A DNA stretch of 64,000 nt from Eutreptiella sp. 'Long Island Sound 2002'. Taxonomy: Eukaryota; Euglenozoa; Euglenophyceae; Eutreptiales; Eutreptiaceae. Below are positions 38,884 to 48,647 of this stretch, piece after piece. The stretch is taken from positions 25,471,935 to 25,535,934 of the forward strand of contig OZ038378.1 in the NCBI GenBank assembly GCA_964036045.1, written 5' to 3'. The position numbers were made by a program, and so were the translations under genes. The first letter of the stretch is position 1; every line of letters starts with the position of its first letter. The notes beneath the pieces are model-generated. The model was not told the origin of the DNA. It worked only from the letters and a program-made list of their open reading frames with translations, and did no database searches.

Positions 38884-41760
38884 ATGTTGCTATCTGTCCC
38901 GAACAATGCCGCGGAGTTGCCAGCCTTCCAGCGACGTGCCCGGCGCCTGCTAGACACGATGTCTGATCTTGTCAGACAGGGGCCGCACACGTATGCGGCG
39001 TTCCAGGCGCGCGTGGACGCGGACCGTCCGGCCAGGGACAACGGATGGGACCACTTCGTCGACGTCTGCTTGCGGCAGATGTTGGCCCGTGATCCCCACC
39101 CGTACAACGCGCCTGACGTTCAGGCGCGGTTCGCAGCGGGCACGGTGCTGTTCGGGGTGCACCTGCTCAACCGACTACTTCGACGTCTACAAGACCTCGG
39201 GCAGCTCGAGGACGCGCAGCGCGGGCGGCCCCGAGTCGGACCGGCGGAGCGACTGGGGTATGCGGCGCCGGGTGCGTTTCTGATGCCGACGCCCCCGGGC
39301 CTCGAGCCCAGGCCCTTCCTGCCTTTTGGGGCTCACCACCACCACCAACCCCATCTCCATCACCTACTTCATCACCCTGTCGGGTTCCCCATGATGCAGC
39401 ATCACTTCACACACCAACACGTACACCCGGCGGCTGTGCCACAGCTCCCCGTCCACCTTCACCATCACCATCACCCGGCGGCTGTGCCACAGCACCCCGT
39501 CCACCTTCATTATCACCATCACCATCACCGTCCGCACCAGCATGTGGTGTACCCGCATCCCCTGCCCCAGCAGCACCCACGGCCGCCTCAGCACACGGTA
39601 CCGGTGCCGGTACCGGGACTGGTGCCTGCGCTGGCGGGGTGCGCCCAGCAGCTGGGGGTGTCGCAAGGGGAGGCACGTGGCGTGCCCCCGGGGGAGGCGG
39701 GGAGAATGGGGGCGCCTGCGGCTGCGCGACCCCTAGCGGTGCCCAAGCCGGGGCATACCGCGGCAGGGTCTCCACCGCGGACGGTCCCGGTGCCGGATCT
39801 GGCCGTGCCGCGCGGGGCCCCGCCCGTGGTGCCGACGGGGCCTGAGCCGGTGGTGCCGAGTGGTGGTCCACCCCCCACGCAAGGGATGCAGGGCGCATCC
39901 CCCATGGGGAGGCCTACGGCGGGCGAACAGGCAGGGGATCCGGCGCAGGAGGCGGCAGCGGCTGGCCCGCAAGACATCAGCGAGCTGCTCGCGCAGGCCC
40001 CGGAGGCGTACCGGCGGACAGCCACGGGGGGCGATGGAGCCGCGCCGGAAGCGCGAAGGAGGGGGGCTGACGCCGGCGAGCTAATCACGCAGGCGCTCGC
40101 GGCTGTCGCCCCGAGGGCGGAAGAGGCCAAGGAGAAGCCGTCGGAGGTGGTTGGTTCGGGAGGACAGGACGCGGGGCGAGGTGTGCCGGAGGCGCAGGCA
40201 CCGGCGGAGGGCGGCGGGGTCGTGGAGCCCAGTGGGAGGTGTGCCAAGGGGGAAGGAGTGGAGGACTGGATGTGGGAGTGGCGGAAGTGGCGCCAGGTGG
40301 CGCCCGGTGAGCCGCGTCTGGCGGGGCTGGCGTACAGCATGGACCTCTATGCGGGCACCAGCTGGGCCCGGCTGCCCGACAACCTGCGGGCACGGCTGGA
40401 TGCGGCGGAGGCGGCAAGGGGCGGAGGCGCTGACAAGCGGCCTCTGGCGCCCTTCCCGCCGAGGCCGGACACGCCGCCGGCGATGGTTGCGGCTGGGCAG
40501 GGGGCGGAGGAAGAGCAGGAGGCGGAGGAAGTGGAGGACGAAGAGGCGTCTGGGCCCGGTGAGTCGGCGCTGGCTCTCATGTATGAGGACGACGCCGGGC
40601 CCGACGTCTACGCCGGCATGGACGTGGACCCGGCCCACGCCCCGCTGCCGCCCATGCCCACTGCGGTGCCGCCGCCTCCCCTGGGGAGCTGTGAGCAGCG
40701 AAACTGCAGGTACCATGCGGCCGAGGGTGCCCACAGACACCACCTCATGGGTACGGGGCGGCGGGAGGCAGGGATGCTGGCGAGCGCCCTGGAGCCCTAC
40801 GAGCTCCAGCGCCCAGGGCAGGTTGCCCGGGAGAGGGCCCTGGTGGCCGCGTCCCCGGACAACGGCCAGGTCCGCTGTGTCCAGCTGGGGGACGCGGCGG
40901 TCCTGGGTCACCACCCCGGTGATGTCCGGGCTGCCGAGCCCCAGGAAGGCCTCCCCCTGTCGGTGCGCCTGTCCGTGGAGCGGCTGCTGGACGGGGCAGG
41001 GCTGGAGGACGTGCGGCGGGACGAAGGCCTGTACGTGGCCTTGTGGCGAGGTGGGGCTGACGCTTGGCGTCGCGAGCAGGCCGTGCGGCCCCTCACGCCC
41101 CAGGCGCTGGGATCCCATGCGCTCCTGGTGGCGGTGCACCCCGAGGGTGCAGAGGTCGTGTTCGGTGCGGACCGCCTGCTGCTGATGAGGGATGGGGTGG
41201 TCCTCGTCCCCACCTCCAGCAGCTCCCGCGGCGGTGACCTCAAGGTGCTGGTGGTGGTGGGCACGCGCCTCAACGGGAGCGCCGCCCCCCAGGGGTCCGA
41301 ACATGCGGTCCCGCTGGGAAGTGATGAAGAGGCAGGCCGCAACGGTGATGAGGGGGGGCAGGAGCAGCTGACGGGGGAGGAGCAGCAGCAGGGTCAGCCG
41401 GAGGTGGCTGGGGAGGAGGTGGATGTGCAAGCCATTGTGGCGGCGGCCCTGACGAGGTTCACGGCTGCAGCGAGCTCGCCGCCGACGACGGAGGCACTGG
41501 AGAAGGAGGACCAACGCAGGAGGAGTGAAGAGGCGCAGGTCGCCATGGAGCGGGACGAGGAGCCAGAGTTCATGAGGGAGAAGGAGGCACGTGAGGTGGG
41601 CCCACGGGAGCTGGGAGTGGCAGACAAGGCTGGGCCGAAGACGGGGGAGCTGAAAACTTCAGGCACTGGGCCAAGGGGTGGTGCATGCGGGCAGATGCCT
41701 GCCGGTTCGCGCACCCACAGCCGCCGGTGCCGCGGGGAGTACCCCAGGAATTGCTCCTGA
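38884..41760 (+). CDS. LINE copy B ORF1, N-terminal part (His/Pro-rich gag-like, 958 aa)
   Basis: Starts at an ATG that is also present in copy C (61134). Residues 1-130 are helical and Arg/Leu-rich. Residues 151-237 are strongly His/Pro-rich, with runs of four and five His. Residues 240-460 are Pro/Ala/Gly-rich linker, and later parts are acidic with Glu/Gln runs. A one-base deletion near 41661, seen by comparison with copy C, throws the frame off just before a CCCH zinc finger, so the last ~30 residues are artefactual and the true protein continues in the 41685-43208 frame. Probably the nucleic-acid-binding, gag-like protein of the LINE; no known family recognised. Confidence 0.75.
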   Translation: MLLSVPNNAAELPAFQRRARRLLDTMSDLVRQGPHTYAAFQARVDADRPARDNGWDHFVDVCLRQMLARDPHPYNAPDVQARFAAGTVLFGVHLLNRLLRRLQDLGQLEDAQRGRPRVGPAERLGYAAPGAFLMPTPPGLEPRPFLPFGAHHHHQPHLHHLLHHPVGFPMMQHHFTHQHVHPAAVPQLPVHLHHHHHPAAVPQHPVHLHYHHHHHRPHQHVVYPHPLPQQHPRPPQHTVPVPVPGLVPALAGCAQQLGVSQGEARGVPPGEAGRMGAPAAARPLAVPKPGHTAAGSPPRTVPVPDLAVPRGAPPVVPTGPEPVVPSGGPPPTQGMQGASPMGRPTAGEQAGDPAQEAAAAGPQDISELLAQAPEAYRRTATGGDGAAPEARRRGADAGELITQALAAVAPRAEEAKEKPSEVVGSGGQDAGRGVPEAQAPAEGGGVVEPSGRCAKGEGVEDWMWEWRKWRQVAPGEPRLAGLAYSMDLYAGTSWARLPDNLRARLDAAEAARGGGADKRPLAPFPPRPDTPPAMVAAGQGAEEEQEAEEVEDEEASGPGESALALMYEDDAGPDVYAGMDVDPAHAPLPPMPTAVPPPPLGSCEQRNCRYHAAEGAHRHHLMGTGRREAGMLASALEPYELQRPGQVARERALVAASPDNGQVRCVQLGDAAVLGHHPGDVRAAEPQEGLPLSVRLSVERLLDGAGLEDVRRDEGLYVALWRGGADAWRREQAVRPLTPQALGSHALLVAVHPEGAEVVFGADRLLLMRDGVVLVPTSSSSRGGDLKVLVVVGTRLNGSAAPQGSEHAVPLGSDEEAGRNGDEGGQEQLTGEEQQQGQPEVAGEEVDVQAIVAAALTRFTAAASSPPTTEALEKEDQRRRSEEAQVAMERDEEPEFMREKEAREVGPRELGVADKAGPKTGELKTSGTGPRGGACGQMPAGSRTHSRRCRGEYPRNCS

Positions 41761-43208
41761 TCCTCCAGGCCATGGCCCGTGTGGGGGCCCTCAGCCTGGA
41801 CCATAGCCAGGGCCACGGCCGGGGCCACGGAACGTTGCTGCAGGAAGTCGTGGTACAGGCGCAAGGAGGAGGACTCCCAGCGGCCGAGAGTGGGGGCCTG
41901 ACCGAGTGGGCGGTGGCGTTGCCATGTGGCATGGCGGCCCTGCTCACTCCGTTCCCGGGGGTCCCGTGGAGGGACATGGTCACCGTCCAGGAGGCCAACC
42001 TGGGGTGGGTGTGCACGTGGCACACACATCCTGCCGGCATGGACCCTTGCGAGTGGCAGGCTAAGGCGGTCATGACGTACCTGTCCTGGTCGTTGCCGGC
42101 AGCGCCTGGTGCGTGGGCGCAGTGGTGGGACAGAGCGCTCAGCCGGGCGAGGGATGGCAGTGCTGTGGCGGCCTGCCCTGACCTCCCGCGCGAGCCCGTC
42201 TTAGTCCAGCCGTGGAGTGTCTCCCTGCATCCCCCCACGGTGGCGGCTCGCCTTGCGGCCATGGACCCGGAGGTCTTGCTGGGAGACCGAGAGGGTCCAG
42301 GGTTTCGCCTGGGCCGGGGGCTGGAGCTTCGCACTGCCTGCCTCCCCAGCCCTGTGGACAGGGACATACTGGAAGGACTCCAGTTCACGCGGGCTGACGG
42401 GGGAGATGTGTGGACCGCCGTCCATCGCCGGCTCCCAGACGCATGGCCCCAGGTGTTCCGGCCCCCTGGTCAAGAGCGTCTGGTGGGATTCGAATGGCGC
42501 GTGTGGGCCGGCAACAGCCCGTGCTCGCCGGTAGTGGTCCTGCCCAGGAGAACCAGCCACCCCAGCTGGGAGACGGTGGCGGTCTTGTGGGAATGGGTGG
42601 CGGTCCGTGGGACCGGTGGCCACGTCTTCACTGCCCCACGGGGCTCGGCGATCGAGACCGATGGGCGGACGGCGTTGCAGCTCACGGCAGAGCCCCTGAC
42701 CACGCATGTGGTGGTGGCTGTCCTCCAATGGGGAGCTGACAGGCCACAGCCCTGGCGCGATCAGGTTGCTGGGGCTGTCTGGCGCGACCTGCCGGTCCTT
42801 AGGGCCGCCGTCTGGGCAGGAGGAGCAGGGCAGCATCTCCCAGGCGCACCCCCCTGGCTGCGGGACTGCGGAAACGCCTCTCCCTCGCCAGCTGAGTTGC
42901 GGGGCGCCCTGGAGCACCTGTACTCCAAGCCCAGGCACCACTTCCTGGTGGCCGCGGACCATGGGATGGAGCTCAGCGACGACGTGGTCGCGCTGGCAGC
43001 CGACGTGGTGCAGTGCCTGGCCCCCCACGCCATGATGCTCCCAAGGGAGAGGTGGGAGGGCCAGCGGCACAACCAAACCCCGGCTGCCCTTTTAATTGCG
43101 AGGTACGTCGAGCTGGGTGGCTCAGAGGCGGTGTACCTCGACCGGTCGGAGGCGCCGAGCATGCGGCACTGGACGTCTCACCACCTCCTGGCCCCTGACC
43201 GCAGTTGA
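41662..43208 (+). CDS. LINE copy B ORF1, C-terminal part: CCCH zinc finger and start of Ulp1-like protease
   Basis: At the beginning, comparison with copy C gives a CCCH finger with spacing C-x7-C-x5-C-x3-H (here WCMRADACRFAH; its first Cys is destroyed by the frameshift in copy B). About 450 residues of unknown fold follow. The end carries MELSDDVVALAADVV and MRHWTSHHLL, which resemble the substrate-side helix and the catalytic His of Ulp1/SENP-type (C48) proteases. The frame ends at TGA 43206-43208, where a shift to another frame continues with LTVDLLG; the Asp in it is 17 residues after the His, the same spacing as in yeast Ulp1. Confidence 0.6.
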
Positions 43209-43366
43209 CGGTGGACTTGCTAGGCCAGCCTGTGGTGTCTGGAGCCCAGCCCCAGTGGCCACACACATGGGACATGGCAGTCCGGACGATGCGCATGGCG
43301 CCCAGGGGTCAAAGAGCGGGCTGACCGGGCGCGGATCATCTGCTGGCGACGGCCGGGGCGGCACAG

Positions 43367-43885
43367 GTGCAGCAGCCAGCCGGCAACAGCAAGGACTATG
43401 GCGTGTGCGCCCTCATGTCCACCGTCGGCACCCTTACTCGGGTGCCAAGACCGGGCAACCTGCTGTCCGAGCTGGATAGGCGGTGTGTGGCGGCGGTAGT
43501 CCTCAACAGGGACATGGGGCCCATCGCGCGTCTGCCGTCCCTAGAGGAGCTGCCTGCAGTGGTGCTGGAGGCCCTGGCGGACGTCCAGCACAGCGTGGGG
43601 TTGCCCGGGGCGCGCATGCAACATGCCCTGCTGTGTATGGCGGCGGCAGTGGACGGGGGGATGTCCATGCTGATGACGGTGTCCCTGCAGCACGTGCAGG
43701 GCGCCATGCAGCAGCAGCGGATGCATGCCCCCCAGCCGTGGGAAGACAGCGCCAAGCGGTGGCTGCGGGTGGAGAGGGTGCCTCCCACCCATACATTGGG
43801 CGTGGCGGATTTGGGGCGGCTGGTGTTGTTGGAAGGGGCGGAGTATTGGGCCTGTGTTCGGGTGGAAACAGGGGGACTGGAGTGA
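43367..43885 (+). CDS. LINE copy B: catalytic-box end of a Ulp1-like cysteine protease (Cys replaced by Tyr)
   Basis: Begins with QQPAGNSKDYGVCALMS, which fits the C48 box QQ-x-N-x2-DCGVF, with the nucleophile Cys replaced by Tyr (TAT at 43397-43399, one base from TGT). The preceding ~150 bp (43209-43366) is needed to join it to the His/Asp part but contains frame changes, so the domain is inactive here. The rest, 150 residues, is helical with no further motif. It ends at TGA, while the same frame remains open beyond; this could be the natural end of ORF1. Confidence 0.55.
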   Translation: MQQPAGNSKDYGVCALMSTVGTLTRVPRPGNLLSELDRRCVAAVVLNRDMGPIARLPSLEELPAVVLEALADVQHSVGLPGARMQHALLCMAAAVDGGMSMLMTVSLQHVQGAMQQQRMHAPQPWEDSAKRWLRVERVPPTHTLGVADLGRLVLLEGAEYWACVRVETGGLE

Positions 43886-45364
43886 GTTGTCGTCACCGCA
43901 TGCCGGCTCAGAAGGCAGCAGTCCAGGGGCCAAGCCTGCTACAGGGTGTTCCGGGAGTGCCTCAGGGAGCTGAGGCCGGTGCGCAGGGCACACAGGCGAA
44001 GGGCTGAGGACATCCCGCCGGCGCTGCCGGTCTTCGTGGAGGTCAAGCGACCGCCGGCGATCCAGGGGCAGGACGTCTGGCCCATAGCCCCGAGCAAAAT
44101 ATGGCAGGCTGAGCATGCAGCTGTCGTGTGCAGGGCGCTGCAGGGTCACGCAGCGGCCCTCCCCAGGGCCCCGGCAGCGCAGTCCTCCAGCAACAGGCGG
44201 GCAGCCTTGCTGGCACTGCTACAAAGCGTGTCGCGGGCGTGGTGCTGGGTTGTGGCAGCATTGGAGCCCCACTCCTCGGCACTGCACCTGTACAATCGCG
44301 GAGAGGGCACGGTGCTCACGGTCCGTCCCGCCAACCTGGAGGCCCTGCACCTTAGTGCACTGAGTGGCGACGGGGGCGAGGTGCTGTACCTCCAAGGGAC
44401 CGTGACAGGCGCGGCCGCGACACGCTTCCGCCGGCAGAGCGGAGGAGATGCCCTCCGCCCGGTCATGGCAGAGAACATGGGGCCGTGGCTCCAGGCGTTC
44501 TCCACGTCTAGGTGGAAGGTCGAGGGCGACCGGGAGAAGTTCGCCGACGCGTGGTGCCGCCGGGTGGAGGAGCAGTTTCCCGTGGAGGGGATGCTGAACC
44601 TGCCGCAGCCACCCAGCGTGCCACCGGTATGGCCTGCGGCATCCCTGGCCGCGGCGACGAGGCTGGCCCCGAAAGCAGCGCCCAAGCCGCCGTCCAAGAG
44701 GAGCCCCCCGCCTCAGTATGGTGCCTATGCCAACATCCGGTACGTGCTGCAGCACTTTGGCGGTGACTTGGCCACGGAGCAGCGTGGGTCGAAGACGATC
44801 AACGTCTGCCCCTGGTCTCGGCTGGATGAAGCTGGTCACTGCACATGGACAGCTGGCACGCACTGCCGGCCCACTCACCTCCACCCCAAGGACCTGCTGG
44901 ACCACATCCAGCGGGACCATGCGGCTGATCCGATGCAACGGGACCAGGCGCTGGCCATGCTGGCTGGCGTCATGCCGGGGGGCCGGGCGGGGCCTTTCGC
45001 GTCGGCCCAGGCGAGGTCCAGAGCGCTCATGCTGCCCACGGGTGCCCGCCCTACGGCGGAGCGCGGGGCGTCGCCGTCGGCGGCGCGATCTGGAGCGATT
45101 GGGACTGCAGCACGCCGTGGGGCCATGACTTCTACGGGGAGTACGGCGGCAAGTACATCCGGCGGACAGGCAGAGGGGGAGCCCGCCGCATCTGCCGGGT
45201 CTCAGCAGACAACGGCCGCCTCGGGCGGAGGCCCACAGGGACAGGGGCCACCTGGCCAGCCACCCGCGCCGGGTGCGGGTGGTCCCCCTGGACCTGCTGG
45301 TGGCCCCCCTTCGTCCAGTGATCCGGATCCGGCGGGGGGCCCCGGTCCGCGCGTGCAGCCATGA
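43886..45364 (+). CDS. LINE copy B: ORF2 N-terminal region with C2H2-like finger
   Basis: Open in the same phase from the TGA at 43883 to the TGA at 45362; no good ATG. Mid region of unknown fold. Near 44805-44920 a Cys/His cluster (NVCPWSRL, GHCTWTAGTHC, LLDHIQRDH) looks like a C2H2-type nucleic-acid-binding finger. The C-terminal ~120 residues are Ala/Gly/Pro/Ser linker. The APE endonuclease follows in the same frame behind the second TGA, so both belong to one original ORF2 or the stops are late mutations. Confidence 0.5.
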   Translation, partial: VVVTACRLRRQQSRGQACYRVFRECLRELRPVRRAHRRRAEDIPPALPVFVEVKRPPAIQGQDVWPIAPSKIWQAEHAAVVCRALQGHAAALPRAPAAQSSSNRRAALLALLQSVSRAWCWVVAALEPHSSALHLYNRGEGTVLTVRPANLEALHLSALSGDGGEVLYLQGTVTGAAATRFRRQSGGDALRPVMAENMGPWLQAFSTSRWKVEGDREKFADAWCRRVEEQFPVEGMLNLPQPPSVPPVWPAASLAAATRLAPKAAPKPPSKRSPPPQYGAYANIRYVLQHFGGDLATEQRGSKTINVCPWSRLDEAGHCTWTAGTHCRPTHLHPKDLLDHIQRDHAADPMQRDQALAMLAGVMPGGRAGPFASAQARSRALMLPTGARPTAERGASPSAARSGAIGTAARRGAMTSTGSTAASTSGGQAEGEPAASAGSQQTTAASGGGPQGQGPPGQPPAPGAGGPPGPAGGPPSSSDPDPAGGPGPRVQP

Positions 45365-46582
45365 AGGGGCCCCGCCTCAGACACCCGAGCAGAGGTGTCC
45401 TGGAACGTCCAGAGCTCGATGCGGGGGGACGGCGTACCAGTGGCCCGAGGTATGCTCGATGGTGAGGCGGTGGCGGCGGGCGTCATGAAGGCCGAGGGTG
45501 CCATCCTGGGCCTGTTCCAGGAGACCGGCCTGCAGGACCCTCAGGGTGTCGTGCACTCGGAGAATCAGTGGCGTCACCACGGGTATCATGCGTACCCAGG
45601 GGTGGATGCCCAGGCGGCGTCGGCAGCAGCGGTGCGCGGCGGGCTCTTGATTGCCCTTCGGGCGGACATGTTTGCCGCGGAGGAAGTTCGAGACGTCGTG
45701 GACATCGTGCTGGGCAAGGCCACGGCCCTCGATGTGGTGACCGCAGGTGGCACCCTCACAGTCATCAACGTCCACGGCCCGGGCAGCGGCGGCGACTCTT
45801 GGGCGTCTGAGGCGTCCTTCCGGGCTGACGTGGCCATGTACGCGGCGGCCAAGAGCGCGGGTGGCACCGGGGCTGTGCTCCTCGGAGGGGACTTCCACGT
45901 GTGGCTGGAGTCCCCATGTCACCCCACCACGAGGAGGTTCCAAGCCCTGTGGGAACAGTGTGGTTTCCGCAGGGCAGGGCCGGAACGGGAGGAGGACAGG
46001 AGGCCCACGAGGGCAGGGCACCGACTGGACTCCTTCTATCTGAACTCGCCTCTGGTCCCTTGGGCGGCGCGTGAGCGCCCACACTTGGCGCCGGGGCGGT
46101 CTCCAGCGTCGCTGGGGTCGGATCATGGCCCTCTGGTCCTGGACCTCTCGCTGGCGGTGGCCGGCAAAGAGAGGGTCACCAGGATGGCCTACTCGCACGC
46201 CCAAGGCAGGCTGCATGCCATACGCCCGGACTCCCCGGGTGTTCGTGAGGCGGCAGCGGCAGTACTGCAGAAGGCCTGCGGGGATCGGCGGCTGCAGGCG
46301 TGGCTCTCGTCGGACCAGGACACTACCACCATGGGCACATCGGCGGTGCAGGCGTTCTTTGATTTGCTGTACGCCTTCCGTGATGACGTGTCCAGGGTCA
46401 CGGGAGTGCGCATGCCATCGGGCGTGGACCCGCAGTACCCATACGGGCAGGCGGAGACGGAGGTGTCACTGGCCCAGGTCCTCTCAGATCAGAAGGCCCT
46501 GGCCTGGCGCGCCCATGAGCTGTGGCAACGGGACGCGGAGGCGGCCGGACTCCACTCCCAGGAAGCGACTGCCTTGCTATAG
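45365..46582 (+). CDS. LINE copy B: APE-type endonuclease domain
   Basis: An endonuclease/exonuclease/phosphatase fold typical of non-LTR elements. It has SWNVQSS at the start, then GLFQETGL (metal-binding Glu), VINVHGPG, LLGGDFHVW, RLDSFYLNS and SDHGPLVLDL. The GDFN box has His instead of Asn (GDFH), which may weaken catalysis. Expected role: nicking of target DNA to prime reverse transcription. The frame is closed by TAG 46580-46582 but stays in phase with the RT part behind it. Confidence 0.85.
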   Translation, partial: RGPASDTRAEVSWNVQSSMRGDGVPVARGMLDGEAVAAGVMKAEGAILGLFQETGLQDPQGVVHSENQWRHHGYHAYPGVDAQAASAAAVRGGLLIALRADMFAAEEVRDVVDIVLGKATALDVVTAGGTLTVINVHGPGSGGDSWASEASFRADVAMYAAAKSAGGTGAVLLGGDFHVWLESPCHPTTRRFQALWEQCGFRRAGPEREEDRRPTRAGHRLDSFYLNSPLVPWAARERPHLAPGRSPASLGSDHGPLVLDLSLAVAGKERVTRMAYSHAQGRLHAIRPDSPGVREAAAAVLQKACGDRRLQAWLSSDQDTTTMGTSAVQAFFDLLYAFRDDVSRVTGVRMPSGVDPQYPYGQAETEVSLAQVLSDQKALAWRAHELWQRDAEAAGLHSQEATALL

Positions 46583-47320
46583 CACCTCCGGCGGGTGGAC
46601 CCCGACCTATCCCCCGCTTCGGTGGAGGACCTACGTGCCGCGTTGGACCAACAGCTCCACCAGCTAGAGACACGCGTGGAGGAGCTGCGGGGTGTCGTCA
46701 GGAGCAACAAGCGCTGGTCCATCAAGGACTATTGGTGGGGCAGGGTGCCGGATCTGCAGCTCCGATGGACGGCGATACGGGGGGCCATCAACGTGGTGAA
46801 CTATGCCCCGTCGGGCCTGTGGTCCGTACGTGTCTGCGAGTCGGAGAAGGTGCTCTTGGAGGCCTCGGACGTCGTTGGCGAGGTCCAGGAGTACTGGGCG
46901 GCTCTGTACGCCAAGCGGCCAGTGAAGCTGCCGGCCTTCGAGCGGCTGGTCTGGGCCCACATTCCCAGGGGGGTGCCTGAGGAATGGAGGTGGCTGCAGC
47001 ACTACACCCTGCAGGACCTTAAAGACGCCGTGAGGCAGGCCGTGGCGGACGACAAAGCTCCGGGGTCCAACCGGGTCACGGCTACCCTCACAGCAGAGCT
47101 GCCTGAACCAATTCAGGGGCACCTGGTGCACGCGTACAGGGCTATCCTTCGGGGTGCGGACGTCCCGGAGTCCTGGCACGAGGCCATTATCTGGCTGATG
47201 CCCAAGGGCACAGCGACGGGCAACCTGGACGAGTACAGGCTGATAGCACTGGGGCAGCAAGACATGCGAATGCTCATGACTCCCCTCATGCGGAGGTTCA
47301 CAGCTGTCCTGGCAGGCTAG
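46583..47320 (+). CDS. LINE copy B: reverse transcriptase, N-terminal part
   Basis: In phase with the endonuclease. Early RT motifs of the non-LTR type: DDKAPGSNRVT, ESWHEAIIWLMPKG and YRLIALGQQDMR. It ends at TAG 47318-47320, after which the same frame continues to QFGAMPRSTAA and FLAFDVSKA, the motif A with the first catalytic Asp at about 47438. Confidence 0.85.
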   Translation, partial: HLRRVDPDLSPASVEDLRAALDQQLHQLETRVEELRGVVRSNKRWSIKDYWWGRVPDLQLRWTAIRGAINVVNYAPSGLWSVRVCESEKVLLEASDVVGEVQEYWAALYAKRPVKLPAFERLVWAHIPRGVPEEWRWLQHYTLQDLKDAVRQAVADDKAPGSNRVTATLTAELPEPIQGHLVHAYRAILRGADVPESWHEAIIWLMPKGTATGNLDEYRLIALGQQDMRMLMTPLMRRFTAVLAG

Positions 47321-47573
47321 GGACTGGCTGCCGACTGGCAGTTCGGGGCCATGCCGCGCTCCACGGCGGCTGCCCCGGTGTTCCTGGCCCAGCGCAGGCT
47401 GCAGCGTGGGCAGGAGGAAAACCACTTCCTGGCCTTCGATGTGTCAAAAGCTACTTCACCCGGTGCGCCGAAAGAAGGCCAGCAAACGCAATAGACAGTC
47501 CACTGTGGGGGACGTGTATGTGGTGGGCGGGTACAGGGCGGAATGATGGGACCCGGCCAACCCGGGGCTATCC
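47321..47573 (+). pseudogene. LINE copy B: RT motif A remnant and deletion junction
   Basis: Contains motif A (FDVSKA), then within about 130 bp the sequence passes into the region upstream of RNase H. Motif B (QG...SP), the (F/Y)ADD box and the thumb are all missing. The RT core has been deleted, so this copy cannot make active RT. Confidence 0.7.
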
Positions 47574-48647
47574 ATGCCGTTCGTCCCAATTGCCGCCCTC
47601 CAGTTTCTGTTGGGGGACGTCTTTGAGGGTTACCAGCAGCAAGACGATCCGGCGTCCGTCCCCCTTCTCACTCCACACGCAGGGGGCGGCATAAACCCGT
47701 CACCACTGTGGGTTGTGCACGGGCGGCCAGCGTTTTCCAGGGCATGCGCGGCGGTGCACGGGTGCAGCGAGTGGGCAATTGTCCTTCTGCTACAAGCAGG
47801 CCCTGTCCCGGATCCAGATGAGTACTCGGTCCCGGAAGTGGTTCGGATGTCCAACGTGTCGCACGATCCGCACGTTGCCATCACGTCGTTGCGTGATGGC
47901 GGCGCGGTGGAACAGGGATCTGTGGTGGTGTACCAGCCCTCCTGCTCCGCAACGGTTTGGGGGGCGGAGTATACCAACGCCCTGGACGCCATCAAGTCAG
48001 TCTGTGGATGTGACCTGGCCTGGAGACCACATGCGGAGTATCTGCCGAAGGTAGTCCTGTCCCCGGAGCTCACGGCCTCCAGTGCGGCGTCCGTTGGAAG
48101 AGTGCTGCAGAGCCCCCACTCCGACGTGGCGTGGCTGGAACCCCACCGGTACTGCTGGGTGCCGGTGGCGACTAAAGTCACATCATCTGACGGGTCGCCC
48201 CAGGGAGACGACGCCACAAACGTGGCGGTGGCCAGCCGGGGAATCCCCACGTGGACGGGTGCCATTTACGGCACGGTCCCGGAGGCAGAGATCATCGGCG
48301 CGGCGGCATACCTGTTGCACACGCCCCCGTCAGCGTGCACGGTGCACGTGGTGGATGCGTCCATCATAGGAGCGCATCTCCGCAGGGCGCAGGAGGCCCT
48401 GTACCGTGGCATCAAGGGGCCGACATCACATCTGGTCAACCAGCACGCACTGAGCTGGATAGTGGAGGGGCTGCGTCGGCTGCCACGCAGAGTTTGGGGG
48501 GCCGCACCACTGGGTGGTGAGGCAGAGCTCGCACTTGGCGGCGGTCCCGCTCGAGGCACCGGACTCTGCCGCGGCCCGTGCAATGGCCCCGCCTGTCCAT
48601 CTCGTCCTACCAAAGGAGCACACCATCCTTTTGGTGCCGGGGGATAG
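47574..48647 (+). CDS. LINE copy B: connection and RNase H domain
   Basis: About 190 residues of unassigned connection are followed by an RNase H-like part: SSDGSPQGDDATNVAVA (first Asp), EAEIIGAAAYLL (Glu), VHVVDASIIGA (Asp). After RRLPRRVW the frame shifts near 48495; the expected C-terminal His/Asp (SSHLAAVPLEAPDSAAARA) is found in the next frame. RNase H removes RNA from the hybrid; among APE LINEs it is known from I-like, Dualen-like and related groups. Confidence 0.65.
   Translation: MPFVPIAALQFLLGDVFEGYQQQDDPASVPLLTPHAGGGINPSPLWVVHGRPAFSRACAAVHGCSEWAIVLLLQAGPVPDPDEYSVPEVVRMSNVSHDPHVAITSLRDGGAVEQGSVVVYQPSCSATVWGAEYTNALDAIKSVCGCDLAWRPHAEYLPKVVLSPELTASSAASVGRVLQSPHSDVAWLEPHRYCWVPVATKVTSSDGSPQGDDATNVAVASRGIPTWTGAIYGTVPEAEIIGAAAYLLHTPPSACTVHVVDASIIGAHLRRAQEALYRGIKGPTSHLVNQHALSWIVEGLRRLPRRVWGAAPLGGEAELALGGGPARGTGLCRGPCNGPACPSRPTKGAHHPFGAGG

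Noticed and set aside
42201-43076. Antisense frames within LINE ORF1 and ORF2 (for example the ~291-codon - strand frame here)
   Set aside because: They are shadows of the GC-rich + strand coding frames and contain no domain.
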